A stretch of DNA of 64,000 bases from Occultella kanbiaonis (lineage in GTDB: Bacteria; Actinomycetota; Actinomycetes; Actinomycetales; Beutenbergiaceae): contig NZ_CP046175.1 of assembly GCF_009708215.1 (NCBI RefSeq), positions 3,720,001 to 3,784,000 on the forward strand, given 5' to 3'. Position 1 is the stretch's first letter. Every line of letters starts with the position of its first letter. Of this stretch, positions 23,325-33,969 are shown piece after piece. The translations under genes were made by a program, and so were the position numbers. The notes under the pieces are model-generated. The model ran no database searches. It saw only the letters and a program-made list of their open reading frames with translations, and was not told where the DNA came from.

Positions 23325-24425
23325 TCAGACGAGCCGGGTCATCCAGCCGTAGGTGTCCTCGTGCCGTCCGTACTGCAGGTCGGTGAGCAGCCCGTACAGC
23401 TCGTTCGTGACCGTCCCGGCCGCCCCGTCACCGACGGTGAGGTCGAACCCGGTGCCCTTGAGCACACCGACGGGTGTGATCACGGCGGCGGTTCCACACG
23501 CGAAGACCTCGGTGATCTCGCCCGATGCCACGCCGGCCTTGACCTCCTCCAGCGTGATCGCGCGCTCGTGCACCTCGTGGCCGGCGTCGGTGACCAGCTG
23601 CAGGATCGACTGGCGGGTGACGCCCTCGAGGATCGTCCCGGTCAGCGCCGGCGTGTGCACGGCACCGTCGGCGGTGACGATGAACATGTTCATCCCGCCG
23701 AGTTCCTCGAGGTAGGTGTTCGTAGCCGCATCGAGGAAACAGACCTGCTGGCAGCCGTGCTCGTACGCCTGCTGCTGCGGGAGCAGGCTGGCCGCGTAGT
23801 TGCCGCCGCACTTCGCCGCGCCGGTGCCGCCCGGCCCCGCGCGGTGGTACTCCTCGGCCACCCAGATCGAGACCGGCGTGAAGCCCGACGTGAAGTACGG
23901 CCCGGAGGGCGAGGCGATCACCAGGTACTCCACCCGGCGCGCCGCCCGGACGCCGAGGAACGCCTCGGAGGCGAACATGTACGGCCGCAGGTACAGCGAG
24001 GAGCCGGGCGCGTTCGGCACCCACTCCATGTCCGTGCGGACCAGCTGCCTGATCGAGTCGAGGAAGTCCGCCTCACTCAGCTCGGGTAGCGCCAATCGCC
24101 GCGCGCTCTGTGCGAACCGGGCGGCGTTCGCCTCCGGCCGGAACGCCCAGACGGTGCCGTCCTTGTGCCGGTAGGCCTTCAGCCCTTCGAAGATCTCCTG
24201 CGCGTAGTGCAGCACCGCGGCCGCCGGGTCCAGGCTGAGCGGGCCGTACGCCTCGATGCGTCGGTCGTGCCAGCCCTGATCGGGGGTCCACGTCGCGTGG
24301 GCCATGTGATCGGAGAATACGGTTCCGAACCCCAGCTCGGTCAGCGCGGCGGCGCGCTCCTCACGGGTCCGGGGGTGCGACGTCGGCCGCACCTCGAAGG
24401 TCTCCTGTTGCGTGTCGTTACTCAT
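23325..24425 (-). CDS. ilvE: Branched-chain amino-acid aminotransferase
   Basis: 366 aa, type II (long, actinobacterial) BCAT, fold-type IV PLP enzyme. It interconverts Leu/Ile/Val and their 2-oxo acids with glutamate, the last biosynthetic step. Features: LHYAQEIFEGLKAYRHKDGTVWAFRPEANAARF, YLRPYMFASEAFLGV, the PLP-Lys in GTGAAKCGGNYAASLLPQQQAYEHGCQQV, and GVTRQSILQL with EVFACGTAAVITPVG. GGAGAGG precedes the ATG; a promoter with CATACT lies about 40 bases upstream. Downstream of leuB in the same direction but separated by two hairpins. Confidence 0.94.
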   Translation of the reverse strand: MSNDTQQETFEVRPTSHPRTREERAAALTELGFGTVFSDHMAHATWTPDQGWHDRRIEAYGPLSLDPAAAVLHYAQEIFEGLKAYRHKDGTVWAFRPEANAARFAQSARRLALPELSEADFLDSIRQLVRTDMEWVPNAPGSSLYLRPYMFASEAFLGVRAARRVEYLVIASPSGPYFTSGFTPVSIWVAEEYHRAGPGGTGAAKCGGNYAASLLPQQQAYEHGCQQVCFLDAATNTYLEELGGMNMFIVTADGAVHTPALTGTILEGVTRQSILQLVTDAGHEVHERAITLEEVKAGVASGEITEVFACGTAAVITPVGVLKGTGFDLTVGDGAAGTVTNELYGLLTDLQYGRHEDTYGWMTRLV

Positions 24426-24464
24426 CGTGCCTCTCCACCGTGGGGTTGCGAGTATGACGGTATC

Positions 24465-24495
24465 CCTACTGACCCGCTTCCGGCGTCAGTAGGGT
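24465..24495 (-). terminator. Hairpin upstream of ilvE
   Basis: Perfect 10-bp stem (24465-24474 with 24486-24495) and 11-base loop between leuB and ilvE. Without a T-run; may be a second terminator for leuB or a 5' structure of the ilvE promoter region. Confidence 0.5.
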
Positions 24496-24496
24496 G

Positions 24497-24536
24497 AGCG
24501 AGGCGCGCCCCGAACGGGGCGTGTCCGCCTCGCTCA
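24497..24536 (-). terminator. leuB terminator
   Basis: Long stem GAGCGAGGCG/CGCCTCGCTC (24497-24506 with 24527-24536) closing an inner CGCCCCG-AA-CGGGGCG hairpin. It includes the leuB stop codon. Confidence 0.65.
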
Positions 24537-25577
24537 GCCGGCTACTCGAGCGGCGAGGGCGTCGCCGATCTCAACGGTGGTGCGCGGCGAACCGTCGCGT
24601 GCGGCGATGTCCGCGGTGACCGCGTCGGAGATGCGCGTGGCCTGCTCGGGCAGGCCGAGGTGCTCCAGCAGCAGCGCGACGGACAGCACGGCCGCCGTCG
24701 GGTCCGCCTTGGACTGGCCGGCGATGTCCGGCGCGGAGCCGTGCACGGGCTCGAACATGGACGGGAATGCGCCGCTGGGGTTGACGTTGCCGGAGGCCGC
24801 GAGCCCGATGCCACCGGTGATCGCCGCAGCGAGGTCGGTGATGATGTCGCCGAACAGGTTGTCGGTCACGATCACGTCGAACCGGGCCGGGTCGGTGACC
24901 ATGTAGATGGTCGCGGCGTCCACGTGCGCGTAGTCGACGGTGATCTCCGGGAACTCCGCGGCCACGGCGTCCACGGTGCGCCGCCACAGGTGGCCGGCGT
25001 TGACGAGCACGTTGTGCTTGTGCACCAGCGTGAGCTTCTTGCGGGGCCGGGCCTGGGCGCGCGCGAACGCGTCCCGCACGACCCGCTCGACGCCGAACGC
25101 GGTGTTCACGCTGACCTCGGTCGCGATCTCGTGCGGCGTGCCCACCCGCAGCGCCCCGCCGTTGCCGGTGTAGGGGCCCTCGGTGCCTTCACGCACCACC
25201 ACGAAGTCCACGTCGCCCGGGTTCGCGAGCGGCGTCGGCACCCCCGGGTACAGGCGCGAGGGGCGCAGGTTCACGTAGTGGTCCAGCGCGAACCGGAGCT
25301 TGAGCAGCAGACCCCGCTCGAGCACCCCGCTCGGCACGGTGGGGTCCCCGACTGCGCCGAGCAGGATCGCGTCGTGCGTGCTGATCGCGGCGAGGTCGTC
25401 CTCGGTGAGCGTCTCGCCGGTCTCGTGCCAGCGCTTCGCGCCCAGCTCGAACTCCGTGCGCTCCACGGTGACGTCGCTGCCGGCCAGGACGACGTCGAGG
25501 ACCTTCAGACCCTCGGCGACCACCTCGGGTCCGATTCCGTCACCTGCAACGACTGCGAGCTTGATGGTTCGTGCCAT
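24534..25577 (-). CDS. leuB: 3-isopropylmalate dehydrogenase
   Basis: 347 aa. NAD-dependent oxidative decarboxylation of 3-isopropylmalate to 2-oxoisocaproate in leucine synthesis. Family marks: [16 protein letters not shown], the substrate-loop region [40 protein letters not shown], the Lys/Asp catalytic set KHNVL and [26 protein letters not shown] with the NAD-specific [14 protein letters not shown]. The ATG at 25577 is preceded by TAGGCT-acgaacc, a leaderless-type -10, rather than the longer in-frame start at 25655. Confidence 0.94.
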   Translation of the reverse strand: MARTIKLAVVAGDGIGPEVVAEGLKVLDVVLAGSDVTVERTEFELGAKRWHETGETLTEDDLAAISTHDAILLGAVGDPTVPSGVLERGLLLKLRFALDHYVNLRPSRLYPGVPTPLANPGDVDFVVVREGTEGPYTGNGGALRVGTPHEIATEVSVNTAFGVERVVRDAFARAQARPRKKLTLVHKHNVLVNAGHLWRRTVDAVAAEFPEITVDYAHVDAATIYMVTDPARFDVIVTDNLFGDIITDLAAAITGGIGLAASGNVNPSGAFPSMFEPVHGSAPDIAGQSKADPTAAVLSVALLLEHLGLPEQATRISDAVTADIAARDGSPRTTVEIGDALAARVAG

Positions 25578-25719
25578 GGTTCGTAGCCTACCCATCGATC
25601 CCACGGTATGGACATGCTGTCTCGCATGCTGACCCGAGGGTGATGGTTGCGTCACGTGTTCAAGGGCCGACGGCGGGGGTCGCGTCGCGTCGTGAACACC
25701 CCCGACGGCGCGGGGTGGG

Positions 25720-26181
25720 TCAGGCGGACGGCGTGCGCCGCTTCGGCGGCTTGGGGTAGACGGCCTCGAAGCGCTCGGCGAGGACCTCGGTCCCGTTCGG
25801 CAGGGGGTCGCCGCCGGGCGTCAGCCCGGCCTCCGCACCGACACCGCCGCCATCGCCGACCGCCTGCCGCACCACCGCGGTGGTGCGGATCAGTACGCGG
25901 GGCTCCCCTCCGCCGTCGAGCAGGATGGAGAGGTCACCGATGTCCGGGGCGGGCTCGTCACCCAGGTCGGCCACGGTCACGACGATCGACGTGCGCGTGC
26001 CCGCGAGCACCTCGGCCACGAACTCGTCCGCAGTGGAGCGGTCGTCGGAGAAGGACCACGCGGGTGGCGGGATCGTGTCCCGCGGCGCCTGCCCGACGAA
26101 CAGCTCGAGCCGGGTGACCTTGCCCTTGAGCCGGGCCACGCGCCAGAACCGGTCGATCGCGTCGTCCTGCTCGGTGTCCAT
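25720..26181 (-). CDS. ASCH-domain protein
   Basis: 153 aa. The pattern [60 protein letters not shown] and a final [10 protein letters not shown] fits ASCH proteins of the YqfB/ASC-1-like group, a PUA-related beta-barrel thought to bind RNA or nucleotides (some members are amidohydrolases for N4-acetylcytidine). The stretch between about 110 and 135 is a Gly-rich, probably disordered replacement of the usual helical segment. CAGACT lies six bases before the ATG (leaderless type). Function unproven. Confidence 0.65.
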   Translation of the reverse strand: MDTEQDDAIDRFWRVARLKGKVTRLELFVGQAPRDTIPPPAWSFSDDRSTADEFVAEVLAGTRTSIVVTVADLGDEPAPDIGDLSILLDGGGEPRVLIRTTAVVRQAVGDGGGVGAEAGLTPGGDPLPNGTEVLAERFEAVYPKPPKRRTPSA

Positions 26182-26309
26182 CCGGCCAGTCTGCCGTACC
26201 CGTCGGCGCCCCGATCACACCCGCGGACGAGACGCGCTCCGACCTGCGACGTATCGACAGGGTGGCGTGGATGCGGAACGCTGGGTTGACCATCGTTGAA
26301 GGAGTGCCC

Positions 26310-26723
26310 GTGAGTCAGAACCCGCCGTACACGCCGCCTCCCGGCGCCCCGTACCAACCGCCCGTCAACGACAGTGGCAACAAGACGATCGCGATCCTGG
26401 CGCACCTGTCCCCGATCATCGCCATGGTCCTGTCCGCCGGACTCATCAGCTTCCTGGGACCGCTGCTGGTGTGGCTGATCTGGAAGGACCGGGGACCGCT
26501 GGTCCGCAACGCCGCCGCGAGCGCGTTCAACTTCAACATCACGGTGTGGGTGGTGACGATCATCGGGTGGATCTGCTTCATCACGATCGTCCTGATCCCG
26601 CTCGCGATCGTTCTCTGGGCCGTCGTCTGGATCGCCCAGATCGTGCTCTCGATCATCGGCGCGATGCGAGCCAGCAACGGCGAGGTTTACCGCTACCCGT
26701 TCCAGGTGCCGATCCTGAAGTGA
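26310..26723 (+). CDS. DUF4870 (Tic20-like) small membrane protein
   Basis: 137 aa from the GTG at 26310 with AAGGAG nine bases upstream. A Pro/Tyr-rich N terminus (NPPYTPPPGAPYQPP) is followed by three or four transmembrane helices in ILAHLSPIIAMVLSAGLISFLGPLLVWLIWK and FNITVWVVTIIGWICFITIVLIPLAIVLWAVVWIAQIVLSIIGA. The DUF4870 motif RNAAASAFNFNI is present. Localised in the membrane; function unknown. Confidence 0.85.
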   Translation: MSQNPPYTPPPGAPYQPPVNDSGNKTIAILAHLSPIIAMVLSAGLISFLGPLLVWLIWKDRGPLVRNAAASAFNFNITVWVVTIIGWICFITIVLIPLAIVLWAVVWIAQIVLSIIGAMRASNGEVYRYPFQVPILK

Positions 26724-26739
26724 GTGCCGGGCAGCCGGC

Positions 26740-27333
26740 TCAGACGGTGCCGGTCGCCCGCAGCGGGAGCAGGATCAGCAAGGCGGCCCAGCTTCCGATG
26801 CTGAGCCAGAGGTTCACGGTCAGCATGCCAACGGTCTCGCCGATCGCGGGCGGCACGAACCACCGCGCCCGGTCGAAGGACTCGATGTGGTCGTTGACGT
26901 GGTCCGGGATCCTTATCACCCGCCAGAGCGCGCGCAGGCGGCGCATCAGCCGCAGGCCGCCGCGCTCGGCGAGGTCGGCGATCCGCGCCAGGATCTCGAA
27001 CGAGACGTCCATGAGGTCGAAGAGCCCGGTGAACTGCGTCGCCAGTTCGGCCCTGTCCTCGGCGGCCCGCCAGTACTGCCGGACCCGGTGCAGGAACAGG
27101 ACCGAGAACACGGCGCCCGCGAGCGCCAGCGCGAGCAGGATCAGTCGGGTCCAGCCATCGGCGCCGACCGCGATCCAGGCGATCCCGATCAGCGGCACGA
27201 CCGGTACCAGGCCGTACAGGACGGCCGGGATCCGCAGGATCCGGAGCGCCACGGTCAAGGGCCCGGACACCTGCGCGGCCGCCTCGTAGGCGGCCGTCCG
27301 CTCCGGATCGCGCTCCGACACCGACTCAGTCAT
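26740..27333 (-). CDS. Integral membrane protein of unknown function
   Basis: 197 aa. Two hydrophobic helices at about 37-55 and 60-80 (LYGLVPVVPLIGIAWIAV; LILLALALAGAVFSVLFL), a charged middle segment of about 80 residues (RAELATQFTGLFDLMDVSFEILARIADLAERGG) and a last hydrophobic pair at 155-190. I recognise no family. Convergent with the DUF4870 gene, upstream intergenic of 150 bp contains the ilvC terminator hairpin. Confidence 0.6.
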   Translation of the reverse strand: MTESVSERDPERTAAYEAAAQVSGPLTVALRILRIPAVLYGLVPVVPLIGIAWIAVGADGWTRLILLALALAGAVFSVLFLHRVRQYWRAAEDRAELATQFTGLFDLMDVSFEILARIADLAERGGLRLMRRLRALWRVIRIPDHVNDHIESFDRARWFVPPAIGETVGMLTVNLWLSIGSWAALLILLPLRATGTV

Positions 27334-27367
27334 GGGCCGAATCCTAGCCAGCCCGCCCCGAACGCAT

Positions 27368-27434
27368 GAGACCGGACACCCGCCCGGGACCGCCCCTTCG
27401 GAAAGGGCGGTCTCGGGCAGTGGTGTCCGGTCTC
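27368..27434. terminator. Large hairpin downstream of ilvC
   Basis: Outer arms of 13 bp (27368-27380 with 27422-27434) and inner arms ACCGCCC/GGGCGGT around TTCGGAAA. It lies 50 bases after the ilvC stop and likely ends the ilvBNC mRNA; the symmetric structure could act in both directions. Confidence 0.7.
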
Positions 27435-27484
27435 AGTGGCGAGCAGGCAGCGTCAGCGGCCGCTCGTGCCTCGGGTCAGCTCCG

Positions 27485-28579
<1,095 letters not shown>

Positions 28580-29104
28580 TCAGGCGGAGCGCGCGATCCG
28601 CTCCAGGGCACGGTCCGTCATCGAGCGGCCGCCGCGGCCGATGGCCACCGTGCCCGACTGGACGATCTCACGGATCCCGTGCGGTTCGAGCGCCGCGAGC
28701 AGCGCCTTGAGCTTGTCCTCGCCGCCGGTGGCCTCGATCGTGACGGCCTCGGGGCTGACGTCGACCACGTGGGCACGGAACAGCTCGACGACCTGCAGCA
28801 CCGCGGTGCGGGAGGCGTCGTCGGCCTTGACCTTGACCAGCAGCAGTTCACGCTGGACGGAGGCGTTCGGGGCCAGTTCCACGATCTTGAGGACGTTCAC
28901 CAGCTTGTTGAGCTGCTTGGTGACCTGCTCGAGCGGGTTGGACTCGACGTCGACCACGACCGTGATCCGGGAGATGTCCGGGTGCTCGGTGGGACCGACG
29001 GCGAGGGAGTGGATGTTGAAGGCTCGCCTGGCGAACAGGGCCGAGACGCGGGTGAGCACGCCGGGCTTGTTCTCGACCAGGACGGAGAGCGTGTGTCGGG
29101 ACAT
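28580..29104 (-). CDS. ilvN: Acetolactate synthase small (regulatory) subunit
   Basis: 174 aa from the ATG at 29104. N-terminal ACT domain (SRHTLSVLVENKPGVLTRVSALFARRAFNIHSLAVGPTE) binds valine and gives feedback control; the C-terminal half (ELLLVKVKADDASRTAVLQVVELFRAHVVDVSPEAVTIEATG) contacts and activates the IlvB catalytic subunit. Starts 11 bases after the ilvB stop with GAGGC upstream. A GTG at 29119 is a possible earlier start but overlaps ilvB. Confidence 0.95.
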   Translation of the reverse strand: MSRHTLSVLVENKPGVLTRVSALFARRAFNIHSLAVGPTEHPDISRITVVVDVESNPLEQVTKQLNKLVNVLKIVELAPNASVQRELLLVKVKADDASRTAVLQVVELFRAHVVDVSPEAVTIEATGGEDKLKALLAALEPHGIREIVQSGTVAIGRGGRSMTDRALERIARSA

Positions 29105-29115
29105 CGTCTTCTGCC

Positions 29116-30960
29116 TCACTCGTCACGATCGAACGCCGGGCCGATGCCCTGCGCGTACTGGATGTCGTCGTTGCTCACGCCGGAGGGCACCATCGGCCAC
29201 ACCATGGCGTCGCGGCTGACCACGAAGTCCACGACCACGGGGCGGTCGTCGATCTCCTGCGCCTTGCGGATCGTCGCGTCGACATCCTTCGCGTTGTCGC
29301 ACCGCAGGCCCACGCACCCGTACGCCTCGGCGAGCTTGACGAAGTCCGGGATCCGCGCCGTCTCGTGGCCGGTGTTCAGGTCCGTGTTGGAGTACCGCTG
29401 GTCGTAGAACAGCGTCTGCCACTGGCGGACCATCCCGAGCGAGGAGTTGTTGATGATTGCGACCTTGATCGGGATGTCGTCGAGGGCGCAGGTGGCCAGT
29501 TCCTGATTCGTCATCTGGAAGCAGCCGTCGCCGTCGACCGCCCACACGGTCTTGTCCGGGGCGCCGACCTTCGCGCCCATCGCCGCCGGCACCGCGTAGC
29601 CCATGGTGCCCAGCCCGCCGGAGTTGAGCCACGTGCGCGGGTGCTCATAGCGGATGAACTGCGCCGCCCACATCTGGTGCTGGCCGACCCCGGCCGCGAA
29701 GATGGTCTCCGGGCCGGAGATCTCGCCGAGCCGGGAGATCACGTACTGCGGGGCGAGCAGGCCGTCCTCGGTGGGCGACCAGCCGAGCGGGTAGGTGGCG
29801 CGCAGCTCGTCGATCGTGTGCCACCACCCCTCCAGGTCCGGCTTCCCGTGCTGGGTCTGCTCCTGGGCGAGCTCGACGGTCAGGTCCGCGAGCACGTCCT
29901 TGAGGTCCCCGACGATCGGCACGTCCGCGAACCGGTTCTTGGAGATCTCGGCGGGGTCGATGTCCGCGTGCACGACCGTGGCACCCGGCGCGAAACTGTC
30001 CAGCCGGCCGGTGACGCGGTCGTCGAACCGGGCCCCGAGGGCGACCACGAGGTCCGCCTTCTGGAGTGCGGCCACCGCGGGGACGGTGCCATGCATCCCG
30101 GGCATCCCGACGTTCTGCGGGTGCGAGTCGGGCAGCGCACCACGCGCCATCAGCGTGGTGACGACGGCTGCACCGGAGAGGTTGGTCAGCTCGATCAGTT
30201 CCGCCGAGGCGTTCGCGCGGATCACACCGCCGCCGACGTACAGCACCGGACGGCGGGCGGTCGCCAGCAGGCGGGCCGCTTCCTTGATCTGCTTGATGTG
30301 CGGCTTGGTGATCGGGTGGTAGCCGGGGATGTCCAGATCGGCGGGCGGCCAGGTGAAGGACGTCTCCGACTGCATGGCGCTCTTGGCGATGTCCACCAGC
30401 ACCGGGCCGGGGCGGCCGGTGGAGGCGATGTGGAACGCCTCCGCGATCCGGGCCGGGATCTCACTGGGATCGGTGACCAGGAAGGAGTGCTTCGTGATCG
30501 GCATCGTGATCCCGACGATGTCCGCCTCCTGGAAGGCGTCCGTCCCGATCAGGGAGGCGCCGACCTGGCCGGTGATCGCCACCATCGGCACCGAGTCCAT
30601 GTGCGCGTCGGCGATGGGCGTGACGAGGTTGGTGGCGCCGGGCCCGGAGGTCGCCATGCAGACCCCGACTCTTCCGGTGGCCGCCGCATAGCCCGCGGCG
30701 GCGTGGCCGGCGCCCTGCTCGTGGCGGACCAGAACGTGGCGGATCGAGGAGTCGAAGAGCGGGTCGTAGACCGGGAGGATGGCGCCACCCGGGATCCCGA
30801 AGATGACGTCGGCACCGACGGACTCCAGGGACCGGACCACCGAGGCGGCCCCGGTCATCACCTCACCGACGACCGCGGGCGCGGCATTCGGTGTGGCTGC
30901 TGCCAGCGCCGGCTTGGGCGGCTGCGAACGAGGCGGCGTGGGATGCGGCACGTGTGCCAT
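29116..30960 (-). CDS. ilvB: Acetolactate synthase large (catalytic) subunit
   Basis: 614 aa. ThDP-dependent condensation of pyruvate with pyruvate or 2-oxobutyrate, first common step of branched-chain synthesis. Catalytic Glu in [29 protein letters not shown]-type N-terminal loop; ThDP motif [14 protein letters not shown] with [16 protein letters not shown]-binding central domain. AGGAGGAG lies before the ATG at 30960. An Ala/Pro-rich 35-residue N-terminal extension is typical of Actinobacteria. Heads the ilvBNC operon behind a leader peptide and terminator. Confidence 0.96.
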   Translation of the reverse strand: MAHVPHPTPPRSQPPKPALAAATPNAAPAVVGEVMTGAASVVRSLESVGADVIFGIPGGAILPVYDPLFDSSIRHVLVRHEQGAGHAAAGYAAATGRVGVCMATSGPGATNLVTPIADAHMDSVPMVAITGQVGASLIGTDAFQEADIVGITMPITKHSFLVTDPSEIPARIAEAFHIASTGRPGPVLVDIAKSAMQSETSFTWPPADLDIPGYHPITKPHIKQIKEAARLLATARRPVLYVGGGVIRANASAELIELTNLSGAAVVTTLMARGALPDSHPQNVGMPGMHGTVPAVAALQKADLVVALGARFDDRVTGRLDSFAPGATVVHADIDPAEISKNRFADVPIVGDLKDVLADLTVELAQEQTQHGKPDLEGWWHTIDELRATYPLGWSPTEDGLLAPQYVISRLGEISGPETIFAAGVGQHQMWAAQFIRYEHPRTWLNSGGLGTMGYAVPAAMGAKVGAPDKTVWAVDGDGCFQMTNQELATCALDDIPIKVAIINNSSLGMVRQWQTLFYDQRYSNTDLNTGHETARIPDFVKLAEAYGCVGLRCDNAKDVDATIRKAQEIDDRPVVVDFVVSRDAMVWPMVPSGVSNDDIQYAQGIGPAFDRDE

Positions 30961-31000
30961 CGCTCCTCCTGTGCTCTCTCTTGCATGGGTGTGGGCAAAC

Positions 31001-31035
31001 AAAAACCCCTCGTGCCCAGGGGGCGGTCGAGGGGT
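31001..31035 (-). terminator. ilvB attenuator terminator
   Basis: Stem ACCCCTCG/CGAGGGGT followed by TTTTTGTTT in the minus-strand transcript, 25 nt after the leader stop and 41 nt before ilvB: a textbook intrinsic terminator. Confidence 0.88.
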
Positions 31036-31059
31036 GCGCGCTCAGTGCGGGATCGTCGA

Positions 31060-31116
31060 TCAGACGGTCGCGTGAGCGCGCCCGGTAAGTACTACGACGA
31101 TCGCCGAACTGAACAT
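31060..31116 (-). CDS. ilvB leader peptide
   Basis: Eighteen-residue leader MFSSAIVVVLTGRAHATV with the run Ile-Val-Val-Val-Leu. TACTAT lies seven bases before the ATG, so the ribosome starts at or next to the mRNA 5' end. Stalling at the branched-chain codons when charged tRNAs run short would favour the antiterminated fold and let transcription continue into ilvBNC. Confidence 0.88.
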   Translation of the reverse strand: MFSSAIVVVLTGRAHATV

Positions 31117-31123
31117 GTTCCAG

Positions 31124-31152
31124 ATAGTAGCCCCGGCTCGCGCGATCCGTCA
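31124..31152 (-). promoter_or_regulatory. ilvBNC promoter
   Basis: -35 TGACGG (31147-31152), 17-bp spacer and -10 TACTAT (31124-31129), placed so that transcription would begin close to the leader-peptide ATG at 31116. Confidence 0.65.
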
Positions 31153-31202
31153 CATCCATCCGGGTCATGTCTCACATATTGGGCCACGAGGCCACATCCT
31201 GG

Positions 31203-31237
31203 ACGGCCCGGGGCTCGGTGCACCGGGGCCGGGCCGT
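31203..31237 (-). terminator. Terminator of the PCD-VOC gene
   Basis: Stem ACGGCCCGG/CCGGGCCGT (31203-31211 with 31229-31237) directly after the stop codon of the gene at 31237-31911, separating it from the ilvB promoter. Confidence 0.6.
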
Positions 31238-31911
31238 CAGTCCCGGGGCCGCCCGAATGCGGTGCACACGCAGGCCTCGTTGCCCTCGGGGTCGGCGAGC
31301 ACCCAGAACGACGGCGCCGAGTGCGCACTGACCAGCGTTCCGCCGGCGTCCAGGGCGGCCTGCACCCGGGCCTCGGCGGCGTCGAGCGGCACCCACACGT
31401 CGATGTGGATCCGGTTGCGCTGGGGGCGCGCGGCATCCATCTGCTGGAACCAGACGGCGGGGTTGCCGTTCACCGGGTCCCCCAGCGCGTCCGCGTCGCC
31501 CTCGAACTCGGGCGGCATGTCGTCGTCGTAGCCGAGGACGGCCCGCCAGAACGGCAGCACGGCCGGGATGTCGAGCGCGTCGATCGCGATCTCCTGCACC
31601 GAGACCAGCGCCGGCTCCGGGGTCAGGCCGAGCTCGGCCGCGATCGCACTGATCGTGCGGGCCAGGTCGACGTCCAGCTCGGTGAGCCCGTCGGCCGAGT
31701 GGGTGGTGAGCACGACCGAGGTCCGGAAGTACCGCAGGTCCAGGTCCGGGTGGTGGTCGGCCGCGTCCGCGGCCGCGCCCACCCGGGTCGCGAACGCGAT
31801 GCCCTCGGCCAGCGACCCGGTCCGGAAGGTGGCGTGCAACGAGCGGATCAGCACCCGCCAGTCCTCGAGCCCGTCGAGTTCGGAAACGTCCTCAGCCGTC
31901 AGGGTGTCCAT
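31237..31911 (-). CDS. Pterin-carbinolamine-dehydratase-like and VOC domain fusion
   Basis: 224 aa from the ATG at 31911 (CAGCCT six bases upstream, leaderless type). The first 95 residues match 4a-hydroxytetrahydrobiopterin dehydratase: DWRVLIRSLHATFRTGSLAEGIAFATRVGAAAD, then the active-site pattern HHPDLDLRYFRTSVVLTTHSADGLTELDVDLARTI. Residues 110-224 are a VOC/glyoxalase-like module (VSVQEIAIDALDIPAVLPFWRAVLGYDDD...HIDVWVPLDAAEARVQAALDAGG...WVLADPEGNEACVC). Such fusions occur in Actinobacteria; whether the dehydratase half is active is unknown, and no pterin hydroxylase lies nearby. Confidence 0.8.
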   Translation of the reverse strand: MDTLTAEDVSELDGLEDWRVLIRSLHATFRTGSLAEGIAFATRVGAAADAADHHPDLDLRYFRTSVVLTTHSADGLTELDVDLARTISAIAAELGLTPEPALVSVQEIAIDALDIPAVLPFWRAVLGYDDDMPPEFEGDADALGDPVNGNPAVWFQQMDAARPQRNRIHIDVWVPLDAAEARVQAALDAGGTLVSAHSAPSFWVLADPEGNEACVCTAFGRPRD

Positions 31912-32022
31912 GCCCCTAGGCTGCCACCGCAACCGGCCACAAGCGAGGGCAGGCGGGTCCTGCTCACCTGGCGGTCCCAGCCGGACGGCGATGCACGCCG
32001 CCCGACCGGACCCAAGAGGCGC

Positions 32023-33756
32023 TCAGGAGAGCACGGCCCCCTGCGACGCCGAGCCGACGAGCTTGGCGTACTTGGCCAGGACACCCCGCTTGAAGGCGTG
32101 ATCCAGCGGCGCCCAGCCCTCCTTGCGGGCCTCGAGCTCGGCAGGGTCGACGAGCAGGTCGAGCGTCTTGTTGGCCACGTCCAGGCGGATCGGGTCGCCG
32201 TCCTGCACGAACGCGATCGGGCCGCCGTCGACCGCTTCGGGAGCCACGTGCCCGACGCACAGCCCGGTGGTGCCGCCGGAGAACCGGCCGTCGGTGAGCA
32301 GCAGCACGGTCTTGCCGAGCCCGGCGCCCTTGATGGCACCGGTGATCGCGAGCATCTCGCGCATCCCGGGGCCGCCCTTGGGGCCCTCGTACCGGATCAC
32401 CACGACGTCGCCGTCGGTGATCGTGCCGTCCTCGAGCGCATCCAGCGCGGCGCGCTCCCGCTCGAACACGCGGGCGGTGCCCTCGAACACGTCGTCGTCG
32501 AAGCCCGCGGACTTGACCACGGCGCCGTCCGGGGCGAGCGAGCCGCCGAGGATCGTGATGCCGCCGGTGTGGTGGATCGGGTTGTCCAGGGCGCGCAGGA
32601 TCTTGCCGTCCGGGTCCGGCGGGTTGATGTCCGCGAGGTTCTCCGCGACGGTCTTGCCGGTCACGGTGAGCGCGTCGCCGTGGATCAGGCCCGCGTCCAG
32701 GAGCGCCTTCATGATCACCGGCACGCCGCCGATGCGGTCCACGTCGTACATCACGTAGCGGCCGAACGGCTTGAGGTCACCCAGGTGCGGGACCTTCGCG
32801 GCGATCCGGTCGAAGTCCGCGAGCGTCAGGTCCACCTCCGCCTCGTTCGCGATGGCGAGCAGGTGCAGCACCGCGTTGGTGGACCCACCGAACGCCATCA
32901 CCACGGCGATCGCGTTCTCGAACGCCTTCTTGGTCATGATGTCCCGGGCGGTGATGCCCTTGCGGAGCATCTCCACGACCGCCTCCCCGGAGAGGTGGGC
33001 GAAGTTGTCGCGGCGCCGGTCCGCCGACGGCGGCGCGGCCGATCCCGGCAGGGACATGCCCATCGCCTCGGCAACGGACGCCATCGTGTTCGCGGTGTAC
33101 ATGCCACCGCAGGCACCCTCGCCGGGGCAGATGGCCCGCTCGATCCGGTCCAGGTCGCCCTTGCTCATCAGGCCGCGCGAGCACGCGCCGACCGCCTCGA
33201 AGGCGTCGATCAGGGTGACGTCCTTCTCGGTGCCGTCCTCGAGCTTGACCCAGCCCGGCATGATCGAGCCGGCGTAGAGGAACACGCTGGCCAGGTCCAG
33301 GCGGGCGGCGGCCATCAGCATGCCCGGCAGCGACTTGTCGCAACCGGCCAGCAGCACCGACCCGTCGAGCCGCTCGGCCATCATGACGGCCTCGACCGAG
33401 TCCGCGATGATGTCGCGGGAAACCAGTGAGAAGTGCATCCCCTCGTGGCCCATCGAGATGCCGTCGGAGACGGAGATGGTGCCGAACTGCAGCGGGTACC
33501 CGCCACCGGCGTGCACGCCCTCCTTCGCGCCCTGGGCGAGCCGGTCCAGGGACAGGTTGCACGGCGTGATCTCGTTCCACGAGCTGGCGATGCCGATCTG
33601 GGGCTTGCCCCAGTCGCCGTCACCCATGCCGACGGCGCGCAGCATCCCGCGCGACGCCGTGGCCTCGATGCCGTCGGTGACCTGCCGGCTGCGCGGCTTG
33701 ATGTCCGGAGTGCTGGGGGTGCTACCCCCGGGTCCTGCGGTGGTGGGAGCAGTCAT
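32023..33756 (-). CDS. ilvD: Dihydroxy-acid dehydratase
   Basis: 577 aa. Fe-S enzyme converting dihydroxy acids to the 2-oxo acid precursors of Val, Ile and Leu. Cluster and active-site motifs: [76 protein letters not shown] and a C-terminal [19 protein letters not shown]. The ATG at 33756 has a perfect TATGAT seven bases upstream (leaderless); the ATG at 33768 lies within that -10 box and is therefore unlikely. Monocistronic and not preceded by a leader peptide, unlike ilvB and cimA. Confidence 0.95.
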   Translation of the reverse strand: MTAPTTAGPGGSTPSTPDIKPRSRQVTDGIEATASRGMLRAVGMGDGDWGKPQIGIASSWNEITPCNLSLDRLAQGAKEGVHAGGGYPLQFGTISVSDGISMGHEGMHFSLVSRDIIADSVEAVMMAERLDGSVLLAGCDKSLPGMLMAAARLDLASVFLYAGSIMPGWVKLEDGTEKDVTLIDAFEAVGACSRGLMSKGDLDRIERAICPGEGACGGMYTANTMASVAEAMGMSLPGSAAPPSADRRRDNFAHLSGEAVVEMLRKGITARDIMTKKAFENAIAVVMAFGGSTNAVLHLLAIANEAEVDLTLADFDRIAAKVPHLGDLKPFGRYVMYDVDRIGGVPVIMKALLDAGLIHGDALTVTGKTVAENLADINPPDPDGKILRALDNPIHHTGGITILGGSLAPDGAVVKSAGFDDDVFEGTARVFERERAALDALEDGTITDGDVVVIRYEGPKGGPGMREMLAITGAIKGAGLGKTVLLLTDGRFSGGTTGLCVGHVAPEAVDGGPIAFVQDGDPIRLDVANKTLDLLVDPAELEARKEGWAPLDHAFKRGVLAKYAKLVGSASQGAVLS

Positions 33757-33969
33757 GCTTCGGATCATAGGACTCCGACGGCAGTGCCGGTGCCGGTGGT
33801 CACGTCGCGGACCGCAGCCCTGCCGCTCGGACCGGTTCTCCGCCATGATGTGCGAAGGGTCACACAGCACCGGTTCCGAGCCGGGACCTCCGGCCCGGTT
33901 CCTACCCGCAGGTATGCGAAACGATCAGGTCATCCGATCCACCAGCAGCTCACACCGAGGGGAACCGAC

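Noticed and set aside
29365-33429. 1354-codon plus-strand frame over ilvB and ilvD
   Set aside because: Antisense shadow with Arg/His/Gly-rich composition, no domains, and spans several well-supported minus-strand genes.
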